From positions 9,918,501 to 9,982,500 of the forward strand of contig NC_057768.1 in assembly GCF_010389155.1 (NCBI RefSeq): 64,000 nucleotides of DNA. Direction: 5' to 3'. This DNA comes from Erigeron canadensis (Eukaryota; Streptophyta; Magnoliopsida; Asterales; Asteraceae). The translations under genes and the position numbers were made by a program. Position 1 is the first letter of the stretch; the number at the start of each line of letters is the position of its first letter. Of this stretch, positions 12,735 to 23,864 are shown piece by piece. The notes under the pieces are model-generated. The model had not been told where the DNA came from, did no database searches, and saw only the letters and a program-made list of their open reading frames with translations.

Positions 12735-13537
12735 TATATAGATATACATAGGCTAGAAATCTAAAGGAAAGCTTCTTTAGGAAAGAGTAAAGAAGATTCA
12801 TTTTTTTTTAATTTTTGTTTAGCTTGTTCCTTTGATTTTTTTAAAAAAAAAATTCACTTTTTTTTTAGTTAACTCAGTTCAAAAGATAAAAAAATAAATT
12901 TCTAACCCGAATTAGTGACCAGTTTTACGTATAAGGGTATTAATATGGGATAGCTGGTGGGAGTGATAGGTCATAGAAGTGATAGGTCATAGGGGGAGAT
13001 TGGTGATGGGGTGATCTACCTAACGGGCTTCGCCTTTAACCATCATGACTACCTCATAGACTGGGAAGCTACACTTATAGCTTACGGGCTACGCCATTTG
13101 AAAAAAAAAAACTTTTAAAATTTTTCTTAATTTGTTTTATGTAATTAGTTAATTAAAGATATGATGAAAAAGTGAGAAAAACAACAACAAAATCTAAAAA
13201 ATAAGTTAAAAAAATTATAAAAATGAGCATTTTCTTCTTTCTCTACTTAAGATATATTCTCATTTGTATATATATTTAGATATACTTTTGTAAAAAGTCT
13301 CTACAATAAAATAAGTTTCAAAAACTCAAATTACATGCGAAATTCTAGTGATTAGTTGTTTACTTAATTAGTATTAGTTAATTAGCCTACAATTAAAATA
13401 ATAACTTCAAGATATATTAAGTTGATTAGGGATATGGAAGACTAGCTAGGTCATCGAAATATTGGACTAGTTATCCTGGACCTACATACTGTCTCGAGTT
13501 CAAACCTCATAACGAGAAAACCCAGTCAAGAGAGACC
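12735..13537. other. intron sequence with a repeat remnant
   Basis: A segment at about 12950-13110 has repeated GTGATAGGTCATAG and GATGGGGTGATCTACC motifs, shared with the Helitron-like copies at 48.1 and 52.7 kb. At 13480-13520 GAGTTCAAACCTC resembles a tRNA B box, so a SINE scrap is possible. No gene was seen. Confidence 0.35.
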
Positions 13538-13976
13538 TTTTTTGTGAGAACCTTTGAGAACTTTTCAAATCAAACCCAATCGATTATTGTTCTTTACATG
13601 AAAATTGTTGTTTGATTGTTTTCTGAATAATTTATGTGTAATTTTGAAGTTTATAATTGTGTGGAGCATGAATTATCATCCGTTATACAATTATGTGAAG
13701 ATTTGGATACTTGATCACATGTGGACGAATATTGCTATGATCACATGTATGTAAATCGATCACATGTAATCATAGTAATATTCGTGCACATGTGATTAAG
13801 AATCCAAAGCTCCACATAATTGTATAACGGATGATAATCCATGCCTCCACACAATTATAAACTTCAAAATTACATATAAGTTATTCAGATTACAATCAAA
13901 AAACAATTTTCATGTAAAGAATAATCATCGGTTGGACTTGATTTGAAAAGTTCTCAAAGGTTCTCACAAAAAAAAG
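13538..13976. mobile_element. long foldback (inverted-repeat) element
   Basis: Two arms of about 213 and 220 bp (13538-13750 and 13757-13976) are near-perfect inverted copies separated by only about 6 nt. They start with TTTGTGAGAACCTTTGAGAA and centre on GATCACATGT/ACATGTGATC motifs. (TA)n follows at 13999. A diverged half of the same family lies at 59632-59853. It is non-coding; its transcript would fold into a long hairpin. Confidence 0.8.
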
Positions 13977-14019
13977 GGTTCTCAAAATAACTTTTCAATA
14001 TATATATATATATATATAT

Positions 14020-14200
14020 AATGGAAAATGATAAATCCTCCTAAAAATCCTCCTAATATATCCACTTGTTAACACATGTAATCCACTAGTTCTCTTTCCT
14101 AATCTCACTTCCTGATTTTCCACATGTCACGATCCTATTCAATAGAAGGATTCTTAGGCTAAACAATTATGAAGATTGATCATTACACATATATATATAA
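14020..14200. mobile_element. small MITE between (TA)n tracts
   Basis: The segment begins AATGGAAAATGATAAATCC and ends with a partial inverted counterpart (GATTGATCATTAC), with (TA)n on both sides. A diverged relative ending GATTTATCATTTTCC lies at about 44700-44865. Non-coding. Confidence 0.4.
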
Positions 14201-14254
14201 TATATACACATGGGTGACTTTTGTAAGCGGCTAGCGTTTTGCCAGTTTGTAATC

Positions 14255-14508
14255 TGTTAGACCTAAAAATGGTGTTAAAATGTAATATTTTAGAGATGGA
14301 AGGGGCATTAGTGAAATCTTAGATTTATGGTATAAATACCCCCTTCCATACCTAATTTGTAAGACTTTTACCATTTCTTAATTAAAAACACACACATTCC
14401 ACACATTTTCTCTCTAATCTTCATCCCTAACCTCCATACACACACAAACACCTTTTCACACACAAACTCCATAAATTGCACAAATCTAGCTTAAATTAGT
14501 TTGTTACA
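14255..14508 (+). repeat. 5' LTR of element 1
   Basis: It begins TGTTAGACC and ends TTTGTTACA. The TATA box TATAAATA at 14331-14338 is bracketed by perfect 10-bp inverted arms ATGGAAGGGG (14296-14305) and CCCCTTCCAT (14340-14349). The same arrangement is present in the LTR of element 2. Confidence 0.95.
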
Positions 14509-14509
14509 T

Positions 14510-14523
14510 GTAATATCAGAGCA
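14510..14523 (+). other. primer-binding site of element 1
   Basis: TGTAATATCAGAGC directly follows the 5' LTR and matches most of TGGTATCAGAGC, the complement of the initiator-methionine tRNA 3' end used by Copia-type elements. Confidence 0.75.
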
Positions 14524-14959
14524 AAATAACTACACGTTAACGATCCAGAGCTCAATTTGTTGCAATTTCTATCAATTTTTCATCAATATTCGAATTTTTA
14601 TCCAAAACCGTTTTCTTCACTGTTCATCATTTGATCATCTCACAAATCACATGAAATCACAATTATTTGTTCACCAATAGATTCCTGATAGTTAAAAACA
14701 TAATCCTCTCAAATTTCACGTTCTAATTCAATCCGAATTGCGAGTTTGAATTTTGAGATTTTTTGCTCAAAATTTAGGTTTTGAATCTGTTATGTTTTGA
14801 GGTGAATTGTGTTAATCGGATTGTTGCTAAGGTGAAAACAAACAGCTTGCAAGTGGTTTCATGTTCTAATTCCCAGAAAATCAAAAGTTATTGAAGTTTT
14901 AAGGTTCATCAATGGAGTTTTATGTTGAAACTGAACTGTTGGAGAAGATGAAGTGAAAT

Positions 14960-15395
14960 TAAAACGATCTAATTTAGATCGTTTCAGTTTTACATACTTC
15001 ATATTTACTTCAGTGATTGTAGCTTGTAAAACGATTCAATTTAGATCGTTTTGACAAGTGTGGTTGTGTTGTGAAGAATTGATTGTGGCTAACTGATCCT
15101 TTGGATTGGTTTTGGTCAATTCAATTTCTTGAAAATTCTGATAAGAAACCAAAACGATCTCTCTTAGATCGTTTCAATTTTGGTGAAACCAAAACGATCT
15201 CTTTTAGATCGTTTCAGCTCTTTGATTCCAAAACGATCTAAATTAGATCGTTTCACCTACAAGTTTCCAAAACGATCTCTTTTTAGATCGTTCTACCTTT
15301 CATTCCTTTCAAGATCGTTTCACTTCCTAATTCCTTTTAGATCGTTTCATTTCCAATCTTAAAACGATCTTCATTTAGATCGTTTCAACCAAGAT
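14960..15395 (+). repeat. hairpin array AAACGATCT..AGATCGTTT in element 1 leader
   Basis: Seven complete inverted repeats begin at about 14962, 15023, 15152, 15192, 15231, 15271 and 15362, plus two or three half-copies at 15312-15346. Two of them are nearly perfect 23-bp palindromes with a single-base centre. The spacer between arms varies from 1 to 8 nt, and the copy at 15023 has longer outer arms (CTTGT/ACAAG). The array lies between the primer-binding site and the ORF. A plus-strand ORF across it is a by-product of the repeats. Confidence 0.9.
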
Positions 15396-15621
15396 CATTC
15401 CAATTCAAAAAAAAAAAAAAGTATTTTGGCGGGAAAAATATTTTTTGCTCCTATGATCATAATATCCAAAGTTTACATGAAATCCAAAGTTTCGTGAGAA
15501 CATTTTTTGGTGCGAAAAATTTGGAGGGAAAACCTGAAATTCAAAAATTCCCAAATTTCATTCTTCATTTCAATTTCAAACACAAAAACCTTTCATTTCA
15601 TTTCACCATTTGCTAAACAAA

Positions 15622-16887
15622 ATGTCATATCCAAGGTTTTTAAATTCAGTCAAAAATGATTTCGTCTTCAACTTGTGGTTAACTTCCTCACCCGAGACAC
15701 CTACTTTATCCGAAGTAAAACTTCATAAAGATGGACTGTGTTCATGTTGTTCGTCGAAACCTTATCCAAGTCCCTGTCAAGTGATGAAGACATTGATTCA
15801 TTCGACTGCAACTGAAAATGTCAAGTTTCAAGAGGAAATAGTCACATTACAAGCTAAGAATGTTAAACTTCAAAAGGAAGTGATTGCTTTTCAAACAAAG
15901 AATGCTCAACTTCAAGCTGAGATGACTAAACTGCAAGATAAGAATAGAAGCCTACAAGATACGAATACCGATCTTGAATCTTGCAGCATTGGTCATCTAA
16001 ATGATTTTGTGAATTTAACAACAAAACATTCAAAGCTTGTTAAGAGTTATAAGTTGAAGACAAATGAGATGCAATCTCAAATTTCTACATTGACAAATGA
16101 GTTGCAAAGTTCACTTCAAAGGTTTGATGAACACATTGTGGAAAGTCAAATGAAAGAAGTTGTCTTGATACAAACCATTTCAAATCTTCAACATGAGTTG
16201 CAAGATAAGACAACTATTTTATTAAGCAAGGAGAGAGAAGTCTTCAAAGACTTTAACAAAGTTGAGATGGATGATACTGAAAGTGATAATGAATCAGTGT
16301 ATCATGATACAAGTCCAGTATTTCCAACTGAACTTGATGCTCCAAAGAAAGTTTGCACTGAGTCAATCCCAAAGAGCTCATCCCAAAGAGCTCAAAGATC
16401 AAAGTTTCATCACCTGCTGAACGTAAAGCTTCTCAATTTACTAACTATGCCTTATTCAAGGATAGAAAGTATTCTTCGAAGCCTACTATTGATGGAACAC
16501 AGTCTCTTATTCCATTCTTGTCATTTGAAGACAACTCTCAATTCATTTCCCAAGCAAAAGCTCAGTTGACAAAGACTAAGCCAAAGTCAGTTTATAAGCC
16601 TAAGTCAATTGAGTCAAGGACATTCAAATATTCACTTTGGGAGTTATATGATCTTGCACCAAAACCTTTTGCAGTGCAAAAAGTGAATGTCTTTGCATCT
16701 CCACTGCGTCCACGAAAACTCAACTTTTCAACGACTTCGAGTTTTCATCCTCCGTGGTCTTCAGACTCAATTCGCCGGATTGATGATACTTACATATGGA
16801 CTGTCAAGACAAAAACCGGTGGGCCTACACAAAATGGGTCCCAAAGGTTGTTTGTAAGTGATCCAGTGAAGATGGCTTATACACATG
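15622..16887 (+). pseudogene. gag-like coiled-coil ORF of element 1, frameshifted
   Basis: The ORF starts ATG at 15622. Its first part encodes a cysteine-containing N-terminus followed by heptad-like repeats (LQAKNVKLQKE and similar), a predicted coiled coil. Near 16370-16400 a 14-bp tandem duplication (CCCAAAGAGCTCAT unit) shifts the frame. The downstream frame continues with segments shared with the element 2 protein (FTNY, FLSFEDNS, DLAPKP, SFHPPW, SIRR). A second frame change near 16825 displaces the final WVPK-type motif. That motif resembles the gag-protease junction of some Copia polyproteins, so an origin from a Copia gag is likely but inferred. No zinc knuckle is evident. Confidence 0.75.
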
Positions 16888-17564
16888 TCAGTGTATAACC
16901 CGGGCTAAAGATGTTGTTTATTAAACTACTACTTCATAATGGTTGATTCTCCAGTTTCGACTTCAAAGAGACATGATGAACATGTAGCCACACATTCATC
17001 ATGAGGGGAAGAAAGAGAACAATGAAGTTGGAACAAGTGTACAAGTGTGTGTGCTTTATTAAAATTTGATGAGGGGAAAGAAGAATTCATCAGTTGAGGG
17101 GAAGAAAAATTGATTGTTGATAAGGATGAACCCCCAAATTGATTGTTGATAAGGATGACCCCCCAAATTGATTCTTTGAAGATAGTTATCGCTAACGTGG
17201 TGGGTACGCCGCGGGTACACTCTATACGTAAGCGTTGGTGGTACGCAAATATGATTGTTTGATCGAGGGGAAGTTTGTGATGAAGAAGAATGTTTGTCTA
17301 AATGCTTCAAGAGAGAGATTCATTAATCAAGGGGAAGTGTGACAAAGTTAAGATTGTCAAGAAGATGCTTTCATGTTCAAATCTAAAAGAGCCAAGATCA
17401 AGCTTCCGCAAAGTGTTTTAAAAGCTCAAGAGCCAAATCCATTTTCCGCAGTGCATTTACTCTGAAAAGATTAGTTTGATGGAAGATCTTGAAGACAATG
17501 AGAAAGCTTCGAAGACCTTCATCAACAAATTCGTATTTAAAGACGTTGAATTACATTTCAACAC

Positions 17565-17576
17565 CAAGGGGAAGAA
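17565..17576 (+). other. polypurine tract of element 1
   Basis: AAGGGGAAGAA lies immediately 5' of the 3' LTR, in the position where plus-strand DNA synthesis is primed. Confidence 0.85.
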
Positions 17577-17830
17577 TGTTAGACCTAAAAATGGTGTTAA
17601 AATGTAATATTTTAGAGATGGAAGGGGTATTAGTGAAATCTTAGATTTATGGTATAAATACCCCCTTCCACGCCTAATTTGTAAGACTTTTACCATTTCT
17701 TAATTAAAAACACACACATTCCACACATTTTCTCTCTAATCTTCATCCCTAACCTCCATACACACACAAACACCTTTTCACACACAAACTCCATAAATTG
17801 CACAAATCTAGCTTAAATTTGTTTGTTACA
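17577..17830 (+). repeat. 3' LTR of element 1
   Basis: Same length as the 5' LTR (254 bp) with four substitutions by eye, followed by TSD TAATC. The TATA box and its bracketing GGAAGGGG/CCCCTTCC arms are intact; one arm end has changed (CCACG). Confidence 0.95.
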
Positions 17831-18387
17831 TAATCTAATGAAACATAGCCGGTCGAAAAAAAAAGTAAAAATGATAAAAATTGATGTAAAAGCGAAGCAT
17901 GTATTGTCAACCCGTTTGCAACGTTAAGAGGTAAAAGCGACCTGAATGTGACCAAACTTATCCAAAGTCAAGAGAAAAGAGTTTTAAAGAGACAAATTGG
18001 TAAAGTGAAAATGCTGGAAAGAAATGGAAAGCTCCAAAGTGCAATGTTTTGTGATTTGCTTAAAACGGGAAAATATTGGTGATTTCATGTCCAATACTCC
18101 ATTTACGTTGATTATATGGTTGAACTACGTTCTTCTTGATATATATATGCAATGAACATACATTAATTAAAAACATGCTATACCATTTTTTTTAGAAACA
18201 TGCTATAAGATCAATATGGACATGAATATGTATACATATGACTTCACATGATTCATATGATGAATCTACTGACATCTTTAGGTATAATGTTGTTAGGCTA
18301 AAAAGAACATGACGGTAAAATGTATCTCAATATGTTAATTGTAGGTTGTACACTTGTACTTATATAGTCAAAAACTTCATTCTCAAT

Positions 18388-18853
18388 CAATATTTTAAAT
18401 ACCGGTAAGTTGATGGGTTCTACTTGTAATATTAGACACTAGTCAGTCGTCCAATACAACTAATTAACTCCGTTTTTGGTTCAATATTTGCATTTTATTT
18501 TACCGTCGATTTTTTTGGCTTTTTCCAGTTTTTCCGGTAATGCCGGTCTAGTAATATATACCGATATCTTCTTTCTTGTTTTTTTTTTTTAATTCTAAAA
18601 AAAAACTTTTTCAATTTACTATTATGATACTTTAATGTTACTTTTTATTTTTATCAACTTTAAACTTATATTTTGTTATGAAATATCTATTTTATATTAT
18701 TTTTGAGTAAATTGTAACTACATTTTGACTAAGTTTTTATTGAACTATAACAAGTTTGATAGCTTTTCTATATAAAAAATGAAAATAACCCTACGGTAAA
18801 ACCGGTATTAGGTATCACTATGGCACGGATAAAATACCGGTTTTTAAAACATT
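18388..18853. mobile_element. possible hAT-like TIR element
   Basis: The left end CAATATTTTAAATACCGG and the reverse complement of the right end (AATGTTTTAAAAACCGG) are similar inverted termini about 465 bp apart. Internal CCGGTAATGCCGG motifs recur. No clear 8-bp target duplication was found, and there is no coding sequence. Confidence 0.4.
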
Positions 18854-19942
18854 ACTTATAATGGCCAATTTACACATAAACTACCAACCATTACTATTAT
18901 TTATCGAGTGTTTTTGACATTAAAGAAATTATTTTTGACAATTGCGGAAAACATGGTCGTGATAAGGTTATTGACAGAAAAACTCATAAAACAACCCATT
19001 TATTTAATCGTTTAGCCGCATTCAGGGACAATATGTCGTCTCTAAAAGTTTCTGATCGTTTAAAGTAAGATTTTGTGTAGTGTCTTCTTGATGATAACAA
19101 AAACAATGCATTTTTGTAACAGAGAAAACGAAAAATACTTTATACTTTTACACCTTAGTGGGGAGGGACTGGGTATCGATAAACCTAATCACTAAGTCGG
19201 CGTCAGACAATACACTAGCATTGGCAGCACGTCGGCCAAATCAAGGATCTGGGGCTTCTTGCTACGCTACATCGAAGGAGCAAATGTGTGGTTTTCGGCA
19301 AAGTTCACCGAAGACAGAGAGTAAGGAGAGAAGAAGAACGTGGCCTCCAACGGCTAGAGAAAGGAATATAGCCAAATTAATTTTTTTTTCTATATATATT
19401 TGTGGCAAATTGGAGATGAAGGTATATGTATATTATGTTTTTAGATTTTAGGTAAAATACAACAAGTATTAAAGTAAAATAAATAAACAATAAGTTTTTG
19501 TTTACGGAAAATTATTGTGCATCATAAAAATCATCAAACATCAATACATATATTTGTGCTTCGTGAATCTCCATGCATCAATTTTATCATGATTTGAGGT
19601 CAAAAGCTTGTCCTATTTATTTTACTTTAATATTTGTTTTATAATAACCAACCCTTATGTTTGTATGTATAGTTTTATATTGGGAATAAGAAGCAACTGC
19701 AGGGTTCTTTATAATTCTTTTAAAAGTTTTTTTTTTAACTATTTACATTTTGCCCATCCTTATAGTTTGATACTATATAAAATTTAAAACTATATATTTT
19801 ATCTTATTTACATTTCAGCCCTATTTTTCTTTTTATTTTATTTTATTATTTATTAAATTTTTATTTATATATATATATTTTATATAGTTTTTGATTTTAT
19901 GAATTAAAATAAATGAAATAAAATGAAGAGATTGAGACTATG
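18854..19942. other. intron sequence, no recognised exon
   Basis: A relatively GC-rich patch at about 19158-19375 carries a 97-codon plus-strand ORF that I do not recognise (arginine-rich, ends in a low-complexity tail). It has no partner motifs and is more likely transposon debris than a gene. Confidence 0.3.
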
Positions 19943-20410
19943 TAGCACCTAAACGGGTACGGGAACGATATGGGAACGGGGAACGACAAAACTGAAAAAT
20001 CAAGATACGGGTACGACAATAAAAATATATACAAATATAAATTATATCAATTTTTTATAAAGAAATACTTGATACTTGAGAGATTATGTATAATTGTATA
20101 TGTATAACTGTATAATATATGCTTGATCAGTGATCACTCATTGAATGTTTAGTGTTTAATAATTGGTTTTGAAATAGAAAAAATTTAATGTTGATCAAAT
20201 TGTATATAATATAACCTGTCTGGGTTTGGGGAATAGAAAAAGTTCATTAAAACCTTGATATTAATTAGAAATCGTATGAAAACTTCAAAGAAACGTTTCA
20301 GTATATGTAGAAAATTCAAGGGAACGTTTCATATGTGTTTCGTACGCAGAAACGTTTCCATGGAGTTTCAGAAACGGGTACGACTACCTGTTTGGTGTTT
20401 CGGTGCATCA
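19943..20410. mobile_element. possible hAT-like non-autonomous element
   Basis: The left end AGCACCTAAACGGGTACGGG and the right end (reverse complement starting GATGCACCGAAACACC) are partly similar inverted termini. Both sides also carry ACGGGTACGA and GGGAACG motifs. The target duplication is unclear. Confidence 0.35.
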
Positions 20411-20531
20411 TAAGGTGGAGATTATGGTAAAGTTTGGAAAAAATGGTGCCAATATTTTGGGAAAATTTGATTAATTTTGTGTAAAATTGTTGTGGACGGT
20501 TGTTATTACTTTGGTAATGGTAAATACCCCC

Positions 20532-20532
<1 letters not shown>

Positions 20533-20562
<30 letters not shown>
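20533..20562. repeat. poly(C) tract of 30 bases
   Basis: Thirty consecutive C residues, preceded by CCCCCT. The tract lies about 145 bp inside the intron from the exon 1 donor, so the pre-mRNA of the minus-strand gene would carry a G30 run. Long C/G homopolymers are rare in plant DNA and could also be a sequencing or assembly artefact. Confidence 0.9.
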
Positions 20563-20707
20563 TTATGCTTAAACTATTTCAAACAATTTAAATGCATGTC
20601 AAATAGGCTAATTTCACAATAAGCTATTAGATTGCATCCATCATTGATTACACATCTACACAATAGAACAAATAAATGATGATATGATATAACAAATGTG
20701 AACTTAC

Positions 20708-20905
20708 CACTTTTCCAGGCTGAACGCCTAAACTTGAGAAAGAAGAAGCAAGCTTGACACATCTATCGTGTACATCTTTCCATGTATACGTCTTATCTTC
20801 GTAAATAATAGATGTACTATTACCATATACAAATGCTGCTCTTTCTAGAAAGCTAATAGGAGACAAAGGTACATAATTGGCTTCACATTGATAGAAACCT
20901 TCCAT
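20708..20905 (-). CDS. acyl-activating enzyme, exon 1
   Basis: It encodes 66 residues beginning MEGFYQCEANYVPLSPISF, the conserved N-terminus of the AAE/BZO1/CNL family, and ending VQPGKV. GTAAGTT follows directly at 20707, a strong splice donor. Exon 2 resumes at 2072 with VATLAPN, in phase 0, to give the family's GKVVATLAPN-like junction. An in-frame ATG seven codons upstream (20926) exists. I chose 20905 because family members start at the MEG position. The exon and its 476-codon partner are 18.6 kb apart. Confidence 0.88.
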
Positions 20906-20940
20906 TTTGTGTGTGTGTGGTACCATATAATAACTTCATC

Positions 20941-20947
20941 ATTTATA
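20941..20947 (-). promoter_or_regulatory. candidate TATA box of the acyl-activating enzyme gene
   Basis: TATAAAT on the minus strand, about 36 bp upstream of the ATG at 20905. That would imply a very short 5' leader. A TGACGCAA-like motif lies about 55 bp further upstream. Weak evidence only. Confidence 0.3.
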
Positions 20948-22380
20948 GGCTTGATTCATACTACCATGAGGTCACACACGCTTACGCTTCGTGACTGACG
21001 CAATCAATTAAGATAAAAACAATTTAACTAATATAATTAGTGGGAGAAAATAGATGATAATATTGATATCTAGCGAGTGGAACTTTTCATCATCATCTTT
21101 TGTCAAATTTAAATACGTACGTATGTATTTTGGGTCTTTTAATTTTTTTATCCAAAGGTGATAGATGCGAATGTTTTCTAGAATCTAGATTGACGGTCTA
21201 AGAATAAACTTTAACACGTACTAGATTTAGACCCGTGTTAAATACACGAACTCTACATGATATATTAAAAATAAATTTAAAAACATGTAATCCAAAAAAA
21301 ACTATGAAAAAACAAACCAATGAATTCAAATATAAAGATTGTAATTAAATTTATGAAAGAAAAAACAGATAAATTAAATATACATAATGTAATAAAAATC
21401 AAAGTAACATAAGATATTAATAGAACATTGACCAAAACGTTTAATTTCTTCTTCTATTAATATCATGTTATCAAGACTTACTTTTGTAACAGTTTTCATA
21501 ACATTACAATCAAACAAACTTTATTTTAGTCAACATAATATTAATGTTAATCTTTGATCTATCTAATATAAAGTAAAAAGTAAAATAATCAACCTAATAA
21601 ATAAACATAAATTACTAACCTTATGTATGACCAGAAACTTAAAAACAAAGCTAACAGAATTCAAACAATAACAAAACTGACTATTATAAAAACTAAACTT
21701 TATAAATCACAATCAAACTCCAAGTGTTGTTTTCCGAGAATCTTATTTTTTGATATTTTTGATATTAGGTTTAGGTAATTAAAGATATGAAATAGATAAT
21801 GGGTTTGACATTGTATTTATCCAAATATATCTACTCGATTTTTTTAATTCAATAATCTATTATATATAATTAGTTAGAGTTTTGCTAAGTTAAATGATGA
21901 TATCATCAAAAGTCAATTTAATAAAATTAATCATTATGATTGATCGATAAGTCATTTGATCAGTTGTCTTTTAATATATTTATATTTATATTTATATTTA
22001 TGGTTCTCTTAATAAATTCATATATATATATTGTTTCCTTTGAACATTTATCAAAAACTCAAAAAGTAATCTGCATAAAATGGTATAGAACATTGAATTC
22101 ATTTTCAAAATCTAGTATAAAAAAGTTAACCAAAATAGAAAAGAAAAAAAAGGATAAATACAAATAATAAAAAAATAAACTTTGGTCGATCGAATTCACA
22201 TAAATAAAAATGTAAATTAAAACCTATCATTTTAGAAGCGATCTTCCGTATTTTCACATAAATAGCAACATGTGACCAGGTAATCGGCTGACGTGACAGT
22301 TTTGATTTTAAATTCACTAAATAAAAACTGAACTATGGATGAACTCAAAAGCTAACAATCTATCAATCTACCAATATATA
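20948..22380. other. upstream region of the acyl-activating enzyme gene
   Basis: No gene was found. At 21228 CTAGATTTAGACCCGTG is a Helitron-type 3' end in minus orientation with a weak CCCGTG/CACG hairpin. The other Helitron end is not clear. The remainder is AT-rich. Confidence 0.4.
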
Positions 22381-23607
22381 TATATAACAAGGTCTTAAAT
22401 TCATTTCTAAACAAATAGGAACCGTTGGATGAGTTTCAACTTTGATTTAGAATCATTAGATCAAATTTGATTATTTCATCTTTCTAAAATGACGATATAA
22501 ATACTTATGTTTTACATTATTTGTCAAAACATATCCTTATGAGGTATTGAAATATACCATAAATAATACCAACTCATAATTTCTTTTCCACTACGTTAAG
22601 GTATATTTTCAATGTATATATTAATGTAAATAAGAAATATATATATTATATAATATAATATCTACAGCTAATCCAACTTTGATTTAGAACCCTTAGATCA
22701 AATTTTATTATTTCAACTTTTATTAATGATAATACTAATACTTATATTTTATATGATTTGTCAAAATATACCCTTCTTAATTATTAAATACCATAATTAA
22801 TTAATATATAAATAACATATAATATAATAATAACATATATTGTTATTCGAACTCCTCAATGTTTAACGTATTCCACTAGAACATTGTGATGCTATTACAA
22901 AATTATCAGAATTATGTTATATTTATGCCTTTTTTAACTAAGGATTTAGTAATTCAATGAAGATTCTTTATTTAATTTTTTTTATTTACACATTTTAAGT
23001 ATTTATTTAGTTTTTATTTATAACAATTATAATAATTACTCATTTAAGTTGGGTGAAAAACCTTTCACATATCTTTTTTTAAATCATAAAAATCACGGGG
23101 GGCCAAACATTTATTCACAATATTAAAATATTGGGATGTGAAGGGTTTTTAACCCAAGTTGGGTGCATAACAACCCCAATATATATATAACAAGGTGGTA
23201 AATTCATTCTTAAACAAACAAGAACCCTTGAATGGATTTCATCTTTGATTTAGAGCCATTAGATCAAATTTAATTTTTTCATCTTTAATTAATGACAAGA
23301 ATAATACTTATATTTTATATATTTTGTCAATATATACCCCTCTTAATTATATTAATATACCATAAATAATAACATCTCAATAATAATATATTATTAAGAG
23401 ATTATGAAGGAAGCCATAGATAATTCGATCAGTGCACACATAATGAACCAATATATATTCATGCTTCATATTGTAACTCTATTGTATAATAACTTAATTA
23501 AAAATTATTTACAATTATATTATATACATTAACATTAATATAGTTGTTAAAATTAAACTTATGCATTGCATGGTAAATAATTGTTGTTGTAATAGAAATA
23601 AATAGTA

Positions 23608-23864
23608 CTCCATCCGTTCCATTAAAAGTGTTCACTTTTAAATTTTTAAAGTCAAACTTTACGAACTTTGACTTTAATTGTTTTTGTTTGTGTTATATAA
23701 TATTTGATAAAAGTTATATGGATTAATTGTATTTTAGATTTGTGTTTCATTGGTATAACTTTCATCAACTATCATGTCACAAAAATAGAAATATTTATTG
23801 TCAAAGTTCGTAAATTTTGACTTTGAAAATTTTAAGGTGGAAAAGTTTAATAGGACGGAAGAAA
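23608..23864. mobile_element. Stowaway-type MITE
   Basis: The termini CTCCATCCGTTCC and (reversed) TTTCTTCCGTCC match the Stowaway consensus CTCCCTCCGTCCC. A TA target duplication is present at 23606-23607 and 23865-23866. The inner arms (AAGTCAAACTTTACGAACTTTGAC) continue the inverted repeat. Tc1/mariner transposases mobilise such elements. Confidence 0.85.

Larger units (their letters stand above)
14255..17830 (+). mobile_element. LTR retrotransposon element 1 (non-autonomous, gag-only)
   Basis: A complete 3576-bp element with 254-bp LTRs, TG..CA ends and a perfect 5-bp target duplication TAATC (14250-14254 and 17831-17835). The LTRs differ at four sites by eye (98.4% identity), so insertion was recent. 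It has a tRNA-iMet-type primer-binding site, a polypurine tract, one broken gag-like ORF and no protease, RT or integrase. It must therefore be mobilised in trans. It lies antisense inside the intron of the acyl-activating enzyme gene. Element 2 (34275-37944) is a diverged member of the same family. Confidence 0.95.
2073..20707 (-). other. 18.6 kb intron of the acyl-activating enzyme gene
   Basis: The donor is GTAAGTT (20707 downward, minus strand) directly after codon GTG, and the acceptor is ATAG ending at 2073. Both sides are phase 0 and joining them keeps the family sequence without loss or gain of residues. The intron is swollen by transposable elements: foldback MITEs near 9.5 and 13.7 kb, a Helitron at 11.8-12.7 kb, a complete LTR element at 14.3-17.8 kb, and possible hAT-like elements at 18.4-18.9 and 19.9-20.4 kb. 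Long introns of this kind are known in plants, but are unusual in this family, whose genes are normally compact. Confidence 0.8.

Noticed and set aside
15180..15362. 60-codon ORF in element 1
   Set aside because: It reads through the AAACGATCT hairpin array and has no independent support.
19158..19451. 97-codon ORF as an additional exon of the acyl-activating enzyme
   Set aside because: Wrong strand, no family similarity, and exons 1 and 2 already join seamlessly.
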